Shown piece after piece: positions 8,116 to 16,544 of a DNA stretch of 44,701 nucleotides (position 1 is its first letter; every line of letters begins with the position of its first letter). The notes under the pieces were generated by a model. The model worked only from the letters and a program-made list of their open reading frames with translations. It had not been told where the DNA came from and did not search any database. The stretch spans positions 1 through 44,701 of the forward strand of contig DCLA01000035.1 of the NCBI GenBank assembly GCA_002320815.1, given 5' to 3'. This DNA comes from Myxococcales bacterium UBA1660. Lineage in GTDB: Bacteria > Myxococcota_A > Polyangia > Polyangiales > Houyiibacteriaceae. Position numbers and translations under genes: made by a program.

Positions 8116-8592
8116 TCACTCCCCGGAGCGGTCGGCGAAGCCGAAGTTCTGGACCCAGCGGTTGTCGAGGAAGCCCACCCCGATCTCGTTGGAGTTGCTG
8201 GAGAGGATGTTCCGGCGGTGCCCATCGGAGTCCATCCAGTCTCCCATCACCTGCTCGGCGGAGCGCTGCCCCAGAGCGATGTTCTCGCCGCGCGGACCCC
8301 CGTCGTACCCGGCGTCGCGCATGCGCTGGTCGAAGGTGCGGCCATCCAGCGAGGTGTGGCTGAAGTAGCTCTGGTCGACCATGTCGTCCGCGTGGAGCTG
8401 CGCCGAGATGCCCAGCTCGCGGTTCCAGGTGTAGGCCGGGAGCCCGGCCGCCGCGCGCTCTTCGTTCACCAACGCGAACACCTGGCAGACCTCGAGCTCC
8501 GGGTCGCTGCAGCCGTCCATGCCGGCGTCGGCGTCGCCGCAGGCGGCGGTGCCGAGGAGCACGGCCACGAACCACCATCGCATCGTCTTCAT
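8116..8592 (-). CDS. CAP/SCP-domain lipoprotein
   Basis: The protein has 158 residues. The signal peptide ends GTAAC, a plausible lipobox; ATG at 8592 is used, and an ATG three codons later is equally possible. After a Cys-containing linker the rest is a CAP (cysteine-rich secretory/SCP/PR-1-like) domain, about 115 residues. The characteristic His in a Phe-Ser-His-Thr, the Glu in Gly-Glu-Asn-Ile and the Ser-x-Gly-His-Arg-x-Asn-Ile block are all present. Bacterial CAP proteins are extracytoplasmic; their ligands are usually unknown, with lipid or wall binding most often suggested. Confidence 0.9.
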   Translation of the reverse strand: MKTMRWWFVAVLLGTAACGDADAGMDGCSDPELEVCQVFALVNEERAAAGLPAYTWNRELGISAQLHADDMVDQSYFSHTSLDGRTFDQRMRDAGYDGGPRGENIALGQRSAEQVMGDWMDSDGHRRNILSSNSNEIGVGFLDNRWVQNFGFADRSGE

Positions 8593-8642
8593 GGCGCGAG
8601 TATCCCGATGGGCGGCGCCCCGGGCAAGCTCGACCGGGGGCC

Positions 8643-9011
8643 TCACCCCGCGATGGCCTCGACGGCGTCGTCGAGGGTCCACTTCGGTCCAGGCGTCCGG
8701 CGCTCCAGTACCCGGCGGGCGCGATCGCGCCGGTCGGCGCGGCCGGCCTCGTCGACCTCCGCGGCCCACCACTCGACGCCGCGTTCGCCCAGCGCGACCT
8801 TCGCGTCGTGGACCCGGTCCCGCGCGGCGCGCTCGGCGACGGCGTCGTCGGCGCGCTTGGCGGCGCCCACGGCTCGCCGCGCGTCCATCAGCTCGTCGAC
8901 CAGGAGCTGCCGGAGGTCCTCCGGGATCCGCGGGTCCGACACGCGCCAGCGCCGACCCCGGATCTTCCGATGGGTCTCCACCTCCCGTGCCCACGCTGCC
9001 CGCTCGCTCAT
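8643..9011 (-). CDS. Conserved hypothetical protein
   Basis: The protein has 122 residues, soluble, very rich in Arg, Asp and Ala, mostly helical. It contains a Trp-Arg-Val-Ser-Asp-Pro followed by a long amphipathic helix, a pattern I recall from bacterial proteins that databases often label 'biopolymer transporter Tol'; that label has no support here because there is no membrane segment or TolR motif. It stands alone, with 45 bases separating it from the SPFH-like gene upstream on the same strand. Confidence 0.75.
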   Translation of the reverse strand: MSERAAWAREVETHRKIRGRRWRVSDPRIPEDLRQLLVDELMDARRAVGAAKRADDAVAERAARDRVHDAKVALGERGVEWWAAEVDEAGRADRRDRARRVLERRTPGPKWTLDDAVEAIAG

Positions 9012-9056
9012 GGGGCGACCTTAGGGCCGGTCGGGCCGAGCTGCCGGTGGACTCCG

Positions 9057-9677
9057 CTACTTCAGGAGGCGGATGCGGCCGATGTCGCGGGCGACGACGC
9101 CCACGGCCTCTTCCATGGCCGCGGTGCTGGCGATGATGCCGCCGATGATCGCGTGGGCCTTGGCGCGGCCGTGGAGCTGGACCAGGACGTCGGCGACCCC
9201 GTCCATCATCTGGTCCGAGAGCCAGACGTCGAGATCGCGCGGGGAGACTCGGTGGGCGACCATGGCCTGCACCAGCCGGACCGGATCGGTGACCTGGACG
9301 TCGGCGGCGCCGCTGACTCCGCGTACACCCTGGAGGGGCACGGGGCCGCCGAAGCCGAGCCCTTCGAAGACCGCGGTGGATACCCGGTAGACCTCGGCGC
9401 CCGTGTAGTCCGCGGGGTTCCGGGTCTCGGCGGTGAGCACGCCGTCGACCGCGCCGTCGCGCACGAGCACCACGACCTCGTCGGGGTCGACGTGGACCCG
9501 CGCGCCCCGCGCCAGGGGGCCCTCGGCGCGCACGAGCGCGGGCGCGACCTCGGCCTTCGGCGAGGACGGGGTGGCCAGGAACGCGGGGACGGGCGGAGGG
9601 GTCGAGACGGTCTGCATCACGTCGGTGGGATACGCGCCGCCGGGAACGATCTTCCTCCGACCGCTCCGCTCCCCCAC
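9057..9677 (-). CDS. SPFH-like domain protein
   Basis: The protein has 206 residues. GTG at 9677 lies 7 bases after the stop of the FHA gene, so the two are probably co-translated; an ATG at 9617 is a shorter alternative. Around residues 48-100 the pattern of strands with Asp-Glu-Val-Val-Val-Leu-Val and a downstream Tyr-Arg-Val resembles the first part of SPFH (band 7-like) domains found in bacterial 'virion core-like' proteins. A helical tail with Gly-Ile-Ile-Ala-Ser follows. There is no signal peptide or clear membrane helix. The SPFH call is tentative. Pairing with FHA suggests a scaffold in phosphothreonine signalling. Confidence 0.7.
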   Translation of the reverse strand: MGERSGRRKIVPGGAYPTDVMQTVSTPPPVPAFLATPSSPKAEVAPALVRAEGPLARGARVHVDPDEVVVLVRDGAVDGVLTAETRNPADYTGAEVYRVSTAVFEGLGFGGPVPLQGVRGVSGAADVQVTDPVRLVQAMVAHRVSPRDLDVWLSDQMMDGVADVLVQLHGRAKAHAIIGGIIASTAAMEEAVGVVARDIGRIRLLK

Positions 9678-9684
9678 GAGGGGG

Positions 9685-10056
9685 TCAGACCTTGGTGGGC
9701 TCGAGCACGATCGTCTCGCCCACGTCGGCGAGACCCTCCTCGTCGAGGATGCGCCACTCGAGCTCGACGTGGCCCACCACGATGACGTCGCCGGAGGTGA
9801 GCGCCTTGCTGCCGCGGAAGGCCTTGCCGTTCAGCTTCGTCCCGTTGGTGCTCTCGAGGTCGGTGACCTGCCAGCCCTCGGCGGTGCGCTCGATGCGCGC
9901 GTGGCGCTTGGAGGCGCTCTCGGTCTCGATCTCGAGATCGCTGCGAGAGCTTCGCCCGATGACGAAGGGATCCTTGTCCACTACGACTCGCCGGCCGACC
10001 TCGCGGCCGGGCTGCCGCACGATGAGGACCGGATCCAGCTCGACTACCGTTCGCAT
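9685..10056 (-). CDS. FHA-domain protein
   Basis: The protein has 123 residues from ATG 10056; a GTG six codons upstream is possible. It is essentially a single forkhead-associated domain, which binds phosphothreonine peptides. The conserved features are all visible: Gly-Arg-Ser at 34-36, Ser49 and His52 in the SxxH block, and Ser-Thr-Asn-Gly-Thr with Leu-Asn-Gly at 69-77. It probably reads the output of a Ser/Thr kinase encoded elsewhere and passes it to the adjacent SPFH-like protein. Confidence 0.92.
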   Translation of the reverse strand: MRTVVELDPVLIVRQPGREVGRRVVVDKDPFVIGRSSRSDLEIETESASKRHARIERTAEGWQVTDLESTNGTKLNGKAFRGSKALTSGDVIVVGHVELEWRILDEEGLADVGETIVLEPTKV

Positions 10057-10105
10057 CCGAAGAGCCTGGGGCACGACCCCGGCCCGCGCAATGTCGGAGT
10101 GCGGC

Positions 10106-10507
10106 TCAGCCGGGCTGGTTGCGCATGTGCGCCGCCAGCGGCTCCAGGCGCGAGACCAGGAACGCGCGGAGCGGGGCGTCTTCGATGGTCTCGTCGATCG
10201 CCCGGCGCATGCAGAGCATCCACTGGTCGACGCCCACCTGATCGATGGCGAAGGGGAAGTGACGGCGCCGGAGCCGTGGGTGCCCGTAGCGCTCCACGTA
10301 GAGCTGGGGGCCGCCGAGCCACCCGGTGAGGAAGAGGAAGAGCTTCTCGCGCGCCACGTGCAAGGACCGCGGATGGAGGCCGCGAACCACGGTGGCCTCG
10401 GGCAGGGTGTCCATCAGATCGTAGAAGCGATCGACCAGACGCCGCACCCCGTCTTCCTCGCCGATGAGCGTGTAGGGATCCGCGGCCAGCTTCGGCGTGA
10501 GCTCCAT
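10106..10507 (-). CDS. Group II truncated haemoglobin
   Basis: The protein has 133 residues, the normal length for a 2-on-2 globin. Phe28-Tyr29 match the B9/B10 pair, His83 in Arg-Arg-His-Phe-Pro-Phe is the proximal F8 haem ligand, and Trp96 corresponds to the G8 tryptophan typical of group II (HbO-like) members. The Gly-Pro-x-x-Tyr and Tyr-Gly-His-Pro blocks also fit. The family binds O2 or NO and is linked to redox and nitrosative stress. It is monocistronic here. The assignment is secure, the physiological ligand is not. Confidence 0.95.
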   Translation of the reverse strand: MELTPKLAADPYTLIGEEDGVRRLVDRFYDLMDTLPEATVVRGLHPRSLHVAREKLFLFLTGWLGGPQLYVERYGHPRLRRRHFPFAIDQVGVDQWMLCMRRAIDETIEDAPLRAFLVSRLEPLAAHMRNQPG

Positions 10508-10570
10508 GGGCCGAGTCTGACACGGGGCCCGCCCGCATCCACCCGCGCCGATGCTCGAGCCGGCCAGGGC

Positions 10571-11776
10571 TCAGTCGCTCGGCGGGTAGCTCTCGACGAG
10601 CGCGGTCAGGGTGGCGGCGGTGACCCGGTCGGCCGGCGGGCCGCCTCGGTTGGTCACGACGAGGTAGGCGCGGCCGTCGCCGAGGCCGACCCACGCCACG
10701 GCGTAGAAGAGGGTGTTGCTGCCGGCGTGGGCGAGGGCGGGCCCGCTGGCCCAGGCCGGGGAGCCGACGCCCCAGCCGTAGGCGTAGCCGTCGACCGGCG
10801 TGTGCAGCCGGGTGAAGGTGCTCTGGGGCAAGAGCTCGGTGTCGCCCTCGGCGCCGCGCAGGTGGAGGGCGACGAAGCGCGCCCACGAGTCCAGGCTGCA
10901 GTGCACGGTGCCCGCGGGGCCCAGCGCCGGCGGATTGTCCGCCGAAGGTCCGGGGGGCACCGGCTCCAGCGTAGAGGTGCCCGAGTGGCCCCAGGGCTGG
11001 TCGGCCGCCCCTGCGGTTCCGGGCGCGCCGAAGCCGCACTCGCCCATCCCCAGGGGCCCGAAGAGCCGCTCGCGCATCAGCGTCTCCCAGGGCTGTCCGG
11101 TGACCACCTCGAGCATCGCGCCCGCCACGATGTATCCCGCGTTCGAGTAGCGGAACGCCGTGCGCGGCGGGAGCTCGGGCTCCGCCGAGAGCATCGTCTC
11201 CACCGCGAAGAGGCGCTCCGCCATCACGTCCTCGCGCGCCTCCCACAGGCGCGCCCAGAGGCCCGCGAAGGCCGCACCCATGTTGCCGGTCAAGCCCGAC
11301 CAATGGGTGAGGAGCTCCACCAGCGTGATGTCTTGGAGGTCGGGGTGGATGGCGTCGGCGAAGTCCACGAAGGTCTCCGCGACCGTCTGCTCCCAGGTGA
11401 GCTCGCCGGCCTCGACGAGGAGGGCCGCCAGCGTCGCGGTCATCGCCTTGGTGTCGGACCCCAGGTGCCAGCGGTCGTCCGTGGTCACCCCCTCGGTGCC
11501 ACCCTGCCGACGCAGCCCCACCGCGCCCACGGCGACCAGCCCCTCCGGGTCCAGCACCGCCGCCGCGAGCCCGACGGCACCGTGCTCGTCGCGCAGCGGC
11601 TCCAGCAGCGAGTCCAGAGGCTCGGGCCCATCGGGGACCGCGAGGTCCACGCCGAGATCCACCGCGCCCTGGTCCACCTCCGCCCCGCCGTCGGGAGCGG
11701 CGGGAGCGCCACCTCCGCCGCCACAAGCCAGACCGACCCACGCGATCCCTACGAGCACCCCCCGGCGTACGTTCAT
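10571..11776 (-). CDS. Serine beta-lactamase-like / esterase lipoprotein
   Basis: The protein has 401 residues. A signal peptide ends LAC18 and is followed by a Gly-rich linker. The class C beta-lactamase/DD-peptidase fold is shown by Ser107-x-x-Lys110, Tyr210-Ser-Asn212 and His350-Ala-Gly352, the three catalytic motifs in the usual order and spacing. Family members include esterases, D-aminopeptidases and penicillin-binding proteins; true beta-lactamase activity should not be assumed. It is lipid-anchored and faces the periplasm or the exterior. Its 5' region is divergent from the cassette starting at 11958. Confidence 0.92.
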   Translation of the reverse strand: MNVRRGVLVGIAWVGLACGGGGGAPAAPDGGAEVDQGAVDLGVDLAVPDGPEPLDSLLEPLRDEHGAVGLAAAVLDPEGLVAVGAVGLRRQGGTEGVTTDDRWHLGSDTKAMTATLAALLVEAGELTWEQTVAETFVDFADAIHPDLQDITLVELLTHWSGLTGNMGAAFAGLWARLWEAREDVMAERLFAVETMLSAEPELPPRTAFRYSNAGYIVAGAMLEVVTGQPWETLMRERLFGPLGMGECGFGAPGTAGAADQPWGHSGTSTLEPVPPGPSADNPPALGPAGTVHCSLDSWARFVALHLRGAEGDTELLPQSTFTRLHTPVDGYAYGWGVGSPAWASGPALAHAGSNTLFYAVAWVGLGDGRAYLVVTNRGGPPADRVTAATLTALVESYPPSD

Positions 11777-11957
11777 GCGTTCCAGTAGCGGCCGGGTCGG
11801 CGCCCGGCAACTCCGGGTCGCGTTTCACCATTGCGCTCGATGCGCGCATCGCGCCGGTCGGCCCTGAGCCTCACCCCCCGCGTCGGGCGCCGGGGCCGCG
11901 CGGCTCGAAAAGAAAAATGGCACGCTCGGCCGACGGGGTGCCCCCAAGGGTGCGACG
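11777..11957. promoter_or_regulatory. Divergent intergenic region with a 14-bp palindrome
   Basis: This 181-bp region separates the leftward serine hydrolase and the rightward sigma-factor cassette. A perfect 14-bp palindrome at 11838-11851 (CGATGCGCGCATCG) could be an operator. An A-rich patch at about 11908-11920 is the least GC-rich part and may lie near the promoter of the cassette. No -35/-10 boxes were assigned. Confidence 0.35.
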
Positions 11958-13154
11958 ATGAGGATGAGGACTCGGGTACATCGCGCCGCCCGGCGGCGCA
12001 GGGCGGCATGGGCCGGGACGATCGTGCTGGGGATCGCGGCCCTGGCCGCGCCCGGCGCAGCGCAGGAGGCGGAGGGCGCGGAGACGCTGCGGCCGCCGCC
12101 CGAGCGCGGCGGGCCGTCGGAGCCGGCGGAGACTCCCGCGGGCGCCGAGCCCGCCGTCTCCGACGCGCCCACCCGCGAGGTCCCTCGGCTCCTCGTCATC
12201 GACTCCGAGATCCCCAGCGCCGCGGGGCTCCTGGGCATGATGCGCATCCAGCTCCCCGGGTGGCGGGTCGACGCCGCGCCCGCGCCCGATGGGATGCTGG
12301 CGATGGACCGCATGCGGCACGAGCTCCGGCGCGGCGACGCCATCCTCTGGCTGGAGCGCGAGGCCACGGTGGTCCAGGTGGTCGTCACCGGCCGGGACGG
12401 CTCGGCGCTGGTCAGCCCGATCCCGCGGGCAGGGGCTGGCGAGGACCGCAGCCGGGTCTATGCGCTCGCCGCGGTGGGCCTGCTCATCGAGCTCTTCGAA
12501 CGGCGGGAACGACTCGCCGCCTACGAGGACAGCGTGGTCGTCAACCGGGGGCGGCAGATCGACGAGCTCCGCGAACGTCGGGACCGCGACACCCGGCGCA
12601 TCGAGGAGCTGGAGCGCTCCCACGGCGAGCTCCGCGCGAGGCTGGCCCGCGCGGGTCGCCGCCGTCGGGGACGTTGGCGGAACCCTCTCCCCGACACTGG
12701 CTCGTTCTTCCGATTGGGAGCCGCCCAAGGATTCTCGCCGCGCCATCGGCTCGGCGGTGGAGTCTCCCCCTGGCCCACCGGCGGGGCGCGACTCGCGTTC
12801 GGCTACCGCTTCTTCGGCCGCCTGGAAGTCGGCGGCAGCACGACCACGCTTCACGCGCGCGGCCTCTGGAACGGCTCGGTGTCGGCGTTCGCCTCCATTC
12901 ACAGCCAGACTCGGGTCCGCGTCGGAGCGAGCGCCGAGGTGGGGATCCTCGTCGCTCGGGAATCGGACCAAGGCGACGTGGCCGGGGTGGAGACGGGATG
13001 GACCGGGGTCCGCTTCTATCTCCCGGTGGAGCTCGGGATCGTGACCCACCGTCGCGGGGGAATCTTCCTGAAGCTCGGTCCCGTCATCACCAACCCGCCG
13101 GACAGCTATTGGTTCATCGGGTACGACCTGAGCATGGAGTGGGAGTTCGACTGA
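11958..13154 (+). CDS. Exported coiled-coil protein with beta-rich C-terminus, first gene of sigma cassette 1
   Basis: The protein has 398 residues. An Arg-rich N-terminus and a hydrophobic helix ending Ala-Ala-Pro-Gly-Ala-Ala-Gln indicate a Sec signal peptide. A Pro/Glu linker leads to an alpha/beta domain (about 74-165), then a charged coiled coil (about 175-230), then a C-terminal region with alternating hydrophobic strands and a final aromatic, as in outer-membrane barrels. Its stop overlaps the ATG of the sigma-factor gene, so translation is coupled. An envelope component controlled with, or controlling, the sigma factor is the inference. No known family was recognised. Confidence 0.75.
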   Translation: MRMRTRVHRAARRRRAAWAGTIVLGIAALAAPGAAQEAEGAETLRPPPERGGPSEPAETPAGAEPAVSDAPTREVPRLLVIDSEIPSAAGLLGMMRIQLPGWRVDAAPAPDGMLAMDRMRHELRRGDAILWLEREATVVQVVVTGRDGSALVSPIPRAGAGEDRSRVYALAAVGLLIELFERRERLAAYEDSVVVNRGRQIDELRERRDRDTRRIEELERSHGELRARLARAGRRRRGRWRNPLPDTGSFFRLGAAQGFSPRHRLGGGVSPWPTGGARLAFGYRFFGRLEVGGSTTTLHARGLWNGSVSAFASIHSQTRVRVGASAEVGILVARESDQGDVAGVETGWTGVRFYLPVELGIVTHRRGGIFLKLGPVITNPPDSYWFIGYDLSMEWEFD

Positions 13155-13711
13155 TGGTCGTCCGCGCGAACCTGCGCGTTCTCCGGGGCGCGAAGCCGGA
13201 AGACGACCTGGAGACCCGCCTGCGCGCGCTGGTCCCCAAGGCCGAGCGCTGGGTCGTGCGGGAGCTCGGACCGGGCCTCGATCACGAGGAAGCGCTGCAG
13301 GAGGGCCTCAGCGCGGTCGCGCTCGCCTACGACGCCTTCGACGGCCGCTCGGCCTTCGAGACCTACGCCTACCGCATCGTGATCCGGGTCGCGCGCCGCT
13401 ACCGTAAGGTCCAGAAGCGCCGCGCCCTGGAGGTCGCCCCGCCGCTCCCCGAACGCGTCGATCCCGAGAGCGTCACCATGAACCGGCAGGCGCTCCGGGC
13501 GCTCTACCGGGCCCTGGACCGCCTGCCCGATCGCCGGCGCCGCGCCTTCATCCTCTGCGCCGTCGAGGGGCTCTCCGCCCTCGAGGCCGCCGAGCTGGAG
13601 GGGACCAGGCCGGCGACGATGCGCAGCCGCCTGCGGCACGCGCGCAAGGAGTTGGCTCGCCGCCTCTCCCACGACAGCTACCTCGTCGAGCTGATGGAGC
13701 GCGACTCGTGA
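13154..13711 (+). CDS. Sigma-70-family (ECF-like) sigma factor, cassette 1
   Basis: The protein has 185 residues. ATG 13154 overlaps the preceding TGA (ATGA). Region 2 is seen at about 40-85, with an acidic helix followed by an aromatic- and Arg-rich promoter-melting segment; region 4 is at about 115-170 with Leu-Pro-x-x-x-Arg and a helix-turn-helix. The inter-domain linker is short and no region 3 is present, as in ECF factors. Its region 2 is divergent. It directs RNA polymerase to an unknown regulon, probably including this cassette. The next gene begins with a GTGA overlap. Confidence 0.85.
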   Translation: MVVRANLRVLRGAKPEDDLETRLRALVPKAERWVVRELGPGLDHEEALQEGLSAVALAYDAFDGRSAFETYAYRIVIRVARRYRKVQKRRALEVAPPLPERVDPESVTMNRQALRALYRALDRLPDRRRRAFILCAVEGLSALEAAELEGTRPATMRSRLRHARKELARRLSHDSYLVELMERDS

Positions 13712-14586
13712 GCCCCGACGAGCTCCTCGAGGCGACCCTGGCCAAGGCGCTCGACGCGCCCGTCGGCCGCGAGGTGGACGTCGACGAAGTGACCCGTCGG
13801 GCCCTGGAGCGCGCGCGCCTCGAGGCCCACGGCGAGCGAGCGCGCCGGGGCCGCTTCGTCGCCGGCGCGGCCGCGGCCGCGGCCGTGCTCCTCGGCGTGG
13901 GGGCCCTCTGGTATGCGCTCAGCCGGCCGGCGGAGCCCCTCGCCGACCAGCGGATCGCTCCCGACGACCTTCAGACAGAGGAGCCGCCGCCCGACGATGC
14001 CCGCCCCGGCGCCGCGCTCGCGGCCACCGGCGACGGGGCGCGGCGCGCCGAGCCGGCGGGGAACGAAGCGCTCGCCCCGAGCTCGGGGCGCCCCGCCGCC
14101 GCGCCCCGATCCGCCGCGCCTTCCGTCGAATCGACGCCGCCCCCCAGCCGCCCGCGACGGCGCGTGGACGCCAACCGCGAGCGGTTGGACCACGCCCGCA
14201 CCAGCCTCGCCCATGGCGACTTCGACGCGGTCCTCCAGGCCAGCGCCGGCCAGTCGGGCGGCACCTGGCTGCTCCTGCGCGCGGACGCGCTCCGGGGCCT
14301 CGGGCGCACCGACCCCGCCGCCGACGCCTACGAGGCCGCCGCCGGCGCGCTCACCGACGCGCGCCGGGTCCAGGCGGCCTTCGCGGCGGCGCAGCTCCGC
14401 GCCGGCCCGGACCCCGCGTCCGCCTTGGCGCTCCTGCGTCGTCACGGCGTCCTCACGCCGCGATCCGCGCTGGAGGAGCGCGGCCGCGCCCTGGAGGTCC
14501 AGCTCCTGCGCAGCCTCCGCCGGGACGACGAAGCCGACACCGCGGAGCTCGCGTACGAAGCGCGCTTCGGCGGGTCCTCCGACTGA
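13708..14586 (+). CDS. Membrane protein with TPR-like C-terminus, putative anti-sigma partner, cassette 1
   Basis: The protein has 292 residues from GTG 13708, which overlaps the sigma-factor stop. A cytosolic N-terminal stretch of about 48 residues precedes one transmembrane helix (about 50-71), a disordered Pro/Ala/Glu linker, and a helical TPR-like region from about 155. No zinc-binding anti-sigma (ZAS) motif is seen. Position, coupling and topology suggest it controls the sigma factor, the periplasmic TPRs sensing the signal. The C-terminal 40 residues resemble those of the protein at 21458-22198, so the two are probably paralogues. Confidence 0.8.
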   Translation: MSPDELLEATLAKALDAPVGREVDVDEVTRRALERARLEAHGERARRGRFVAGAAAAAAVLLGVGALWYALSRPAEPLADQRIAPDDLQTEEPPPDDARPGAALAATGDGARRAEPAGNEALAPSSGRPAAAPRSAAPSVESTPPPSRPRRRVDANRERLDHARTSLAHGDFDAVLQASAGQSGGTWLLLRADALRGLGRTDPAADAYEAAAGALTDARRVQAAFAAAQLRAGPDPASALALLRRHGVLTPRSALEERGRALEVQLLRSLRRDDEADTAELAYEARFGGSSD

Positions 14587-14615
14587 TCTCGCTGCCAACC
14601 GTCGTCCTTGACGAT

Positions 14616-14620
14616 GGAGG
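14616..14620 (+). promoter_or_regulatory. Shine-Dalgarno GGAGG deciding the start of the WGR gene
   Basis: GGAGG lies 9 bases before GTG 14630 and 24 before ATG 14645. The spacing favours the GTG as the start. Confidence 0.6.
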
Positions 14621-14629
14621 TCTCGTCGA

Positions 14630-16537
14630 GTGTCATCGCGCGCCATGGACGTCCGCCTCGAGTTCCGGGATCGCAGCACCCACTCCTTCTGGCACCTCGT
14701 GCTCGAGGGCGCGGAGCGCACCCTCACCGCCGGCAAGGTCGGCGCGAAGAAGGCGCCCAAGCCGAAGACGAAGACCTTCAAGAGCGAAGAGGCGGCGCGG
14801 AAGAGCGCGGCGAAGGACATCGCCAAGAAGCGCGCGGAGGGCTACTTCGACCCGACGAGCATCGCAGACGTCCTCGCCTACCACCGAGAGCATCTGGCCA
14901 TCCCCAGCGACGCCGACATCGCGGCGCACCGGGCCTCGCTCCCTCACGCGAGCGAGGACTACTTCCAGGTCTACGCCACCGGCGCGCTGAGCATCGGCTT
15001 CTTCTCCGACTTCGCGCCCCGCGCGCCGCGCGCGCCGAACGAGATGACCGGCCTCTTCCTCGCCTCGAGCGCGGCCGACGAGCTCGACGACGAGGCCGCC
15101 GCCCTCGACCCCTACTTCCACATCGTCGGGCACTACTCGGACGGTTCGTGGGTGGTGCAGCTCCACCAGGGGGAGCACGCCGGTCGGCTGAGCCTGGTCG
15201 AGAACGGCGGCGACGAGCTCGTCGAGCACCTGGACGCGGGGGACCCCGACGCCGTGCTCGCGGCCTGGATCGACGCCGAGCTGATGGAGCCCGTCTGGGA
15301 GCAGACCTTCTCCGAGCTGGTGCTCGAGCTCCTCCTCCACTACCAGGGCGCGGCCTACGAGCGGACCCGGGACCTGCGGCAGGCCCTCGCGGCGGTCACC
15401 GAGGCCATCGCCGGGGACCCCCTCGCGATCACCGAGTTGGACCTCTCGAGCAAGGGGCTCCGGGTCATCCCGGACATCGTCGGAGAGTGCGCGAACCTGG
15501 AGGTCCTCGTCCTGCGCAAGAACGAGCTCGAGGAGGTGCCGCCGGTGGTCCGCCGCCTAGAGAAGCTCCAGGTGCTCGACCTCTACTACAATGCGATCCC
15601 CGCGCTCCCGGATTGGCTCGCCGAGCTGCCGCTGCGTGAGCTGAACCTCGGCATCAACCGCACCGAGACCTTCCCGGCGGTCGTCGCGCGCATCCCGACC
15701 TTGGAGACCCTGGTGTTGGCGGGGACCGACGGCCTGCCGGCGGCCATCGGGGACCTCACGCAGCTCCAGTCGCTGGCGGTCGCCGGAACGGCGGGCCCCA
15801 TCGAGCCCGGCGGCCTCGCGCGCCTCGGCAACCTGCGGACCCTCGGGCTCGGCCGCCTGGCGGCCCCGCTCCCCGAGGACATCGGGCAGCTCGCGGCCCT
15901 CGAAGAGCTCTCGTTCACCGTCGCCGACCCGGCCGCCATGGCCCTGCCCGAGTCCCTCGGCGAGCTGAGCTCACTGCGCGTCCTGCGTGCGGACAAGGCG
16001 ACCCTCCCCAGCTCCCTCGGGAGGCTCGCCGCCCTGGAAGAGCTGAAGGTATCCGGCAACGAGGGCGGCCTCCCCGACGGCCTCTGCGAGCTCGCGGCGC
16101 TGCGCGTCCTCGACCTCCACTACGCACGCATCACCTCGCTCCCGGAGGGCATCGGTCGCCTCGGCGCGCTCGAGACCCTGAACCTGGAGGCGACCTACCT
16201 GGAGACCCTGCCGGCCTCCTTCGCCGAGCTGACCTCGCTGCGCACGCTGAACCTGGCCACCGCCGCCGAGCGCACCATCCTCGGGGACCGTATCGCCGGC
16301 CTCACCGGCCTCGAGCTGCTGGCGCTTCCCTGGCGCGTCGTCGCCACGATCGAAGGCTCCTTCGCCGGCCTGCGCAGCCTGAAGACCCTGAAGGTCTTCT
16401 CCAAGAGCGGCGACGACCCGGCCGACGCCGACCGTCTCCTCGCCCTGGCCCGCGAGCTCCCCGCGCTGGAGACCCTCTCGGTGCCCTACGCGTTCAAAGA
16501 CACGTTCCGCGCCGCGCTCCCCGGCGTCACGATCTGA
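14630..16537 (+). CDS. WGR-domain and leucine-rich-repeat protein
   Basis: The protein has 635 residues from GTG 14630, chosen on its ribosome-binding site; ATG 14645 is the alternative. Residues 6-75 form a WGR-like domain with a Lys-rich tail. Residues about 110-205 have a strand pattern and Trp like the SMI1/KNR4 (SUKH) fold, a tentative call. From about 265 to the end there are around a dozen leucine-rich repeats of the Leu-Pro-x-x-Ile-Gly type, as in bacterial cytosolic LRR proteins. There is no signal peptide. WGR domains bind nucleic acid or proteins in PARPs and in standalone myxobacterial proteins; LRRs bind partners. The role is unknown. It is oriented with cassette 1 but 43 bases away. 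Confidence 0.88.
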   Translation: MSSRAMDVRLEFRDRSTHSFWHLVLEGAERTLTAGKVGAKKAPKPKTKTFKSEEAARKSAAKDIAKKRAEGYFDPTSIADVLAYHREHLAIPSDADIAAHRASLPHASEDYFQVYATGALSIGFFSDFAPRAPRAPNEMTGLFLASSAADELDDEAAALDPYFHIVGHYSDGSWVVQLHQGEHAGRLSLVENGGDELVEHLDAGDPDAVLAAWIDAELMEPVWEQTFSELVLELLLHYQGAAYERTRDLRQALAAVTEAIAGDPLAITELDLSSKGLRVIPDIVGECANLEVLVLRKNELEEVPPVVRRLEKLQVLDLYYNAIPALPDWLAELPLRELNLGINRTETFPAVVARIPTLETLVLAGTDGLPAAIGDLTQLQSLAVAGTAGPIEPGGLARLGNLRTLGLGRLAAPLPEDIGQLAALEELSFTVADPAAMALPESLGELSSLRVLRADKATLPSSLGRLAALEELKVSGNEGGLPDGLCELAALRVLDLHYARITSLPEGIGRLGALETLNLEATYLETLPASFAELTSLRTLNLATAAERTILGDRIAGLTGLELLALPWRVVATIEGSFAGLRSLKTLKVFSKSGDDPADADRLLALARELPALETLSVPYAFKDTFRAALPGVTI

Positions 16538-16544
16538 CGGGCCG

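Noticed and set aside
10571..11776. Antibiotic-resistance beta-lactamase
   Set aside because: The fold is shared with esterases and peptidases and nothing in the sequence singles out beta-lactam hydrolysis.
11917..11937. Sigma-54 promoter suggested by TGGCAC
   Set aside because: The -12 element (TTGC) is absent at the required spacing.
11831..13711. A 626-codon frame that would fuse an N-terminal extension to the sigma factor
   Set aside because: The first 440 codons overlap the exported protein gene in another frame and lack any domain; ATG 13154 in an ATGA overlap is the sensible start.
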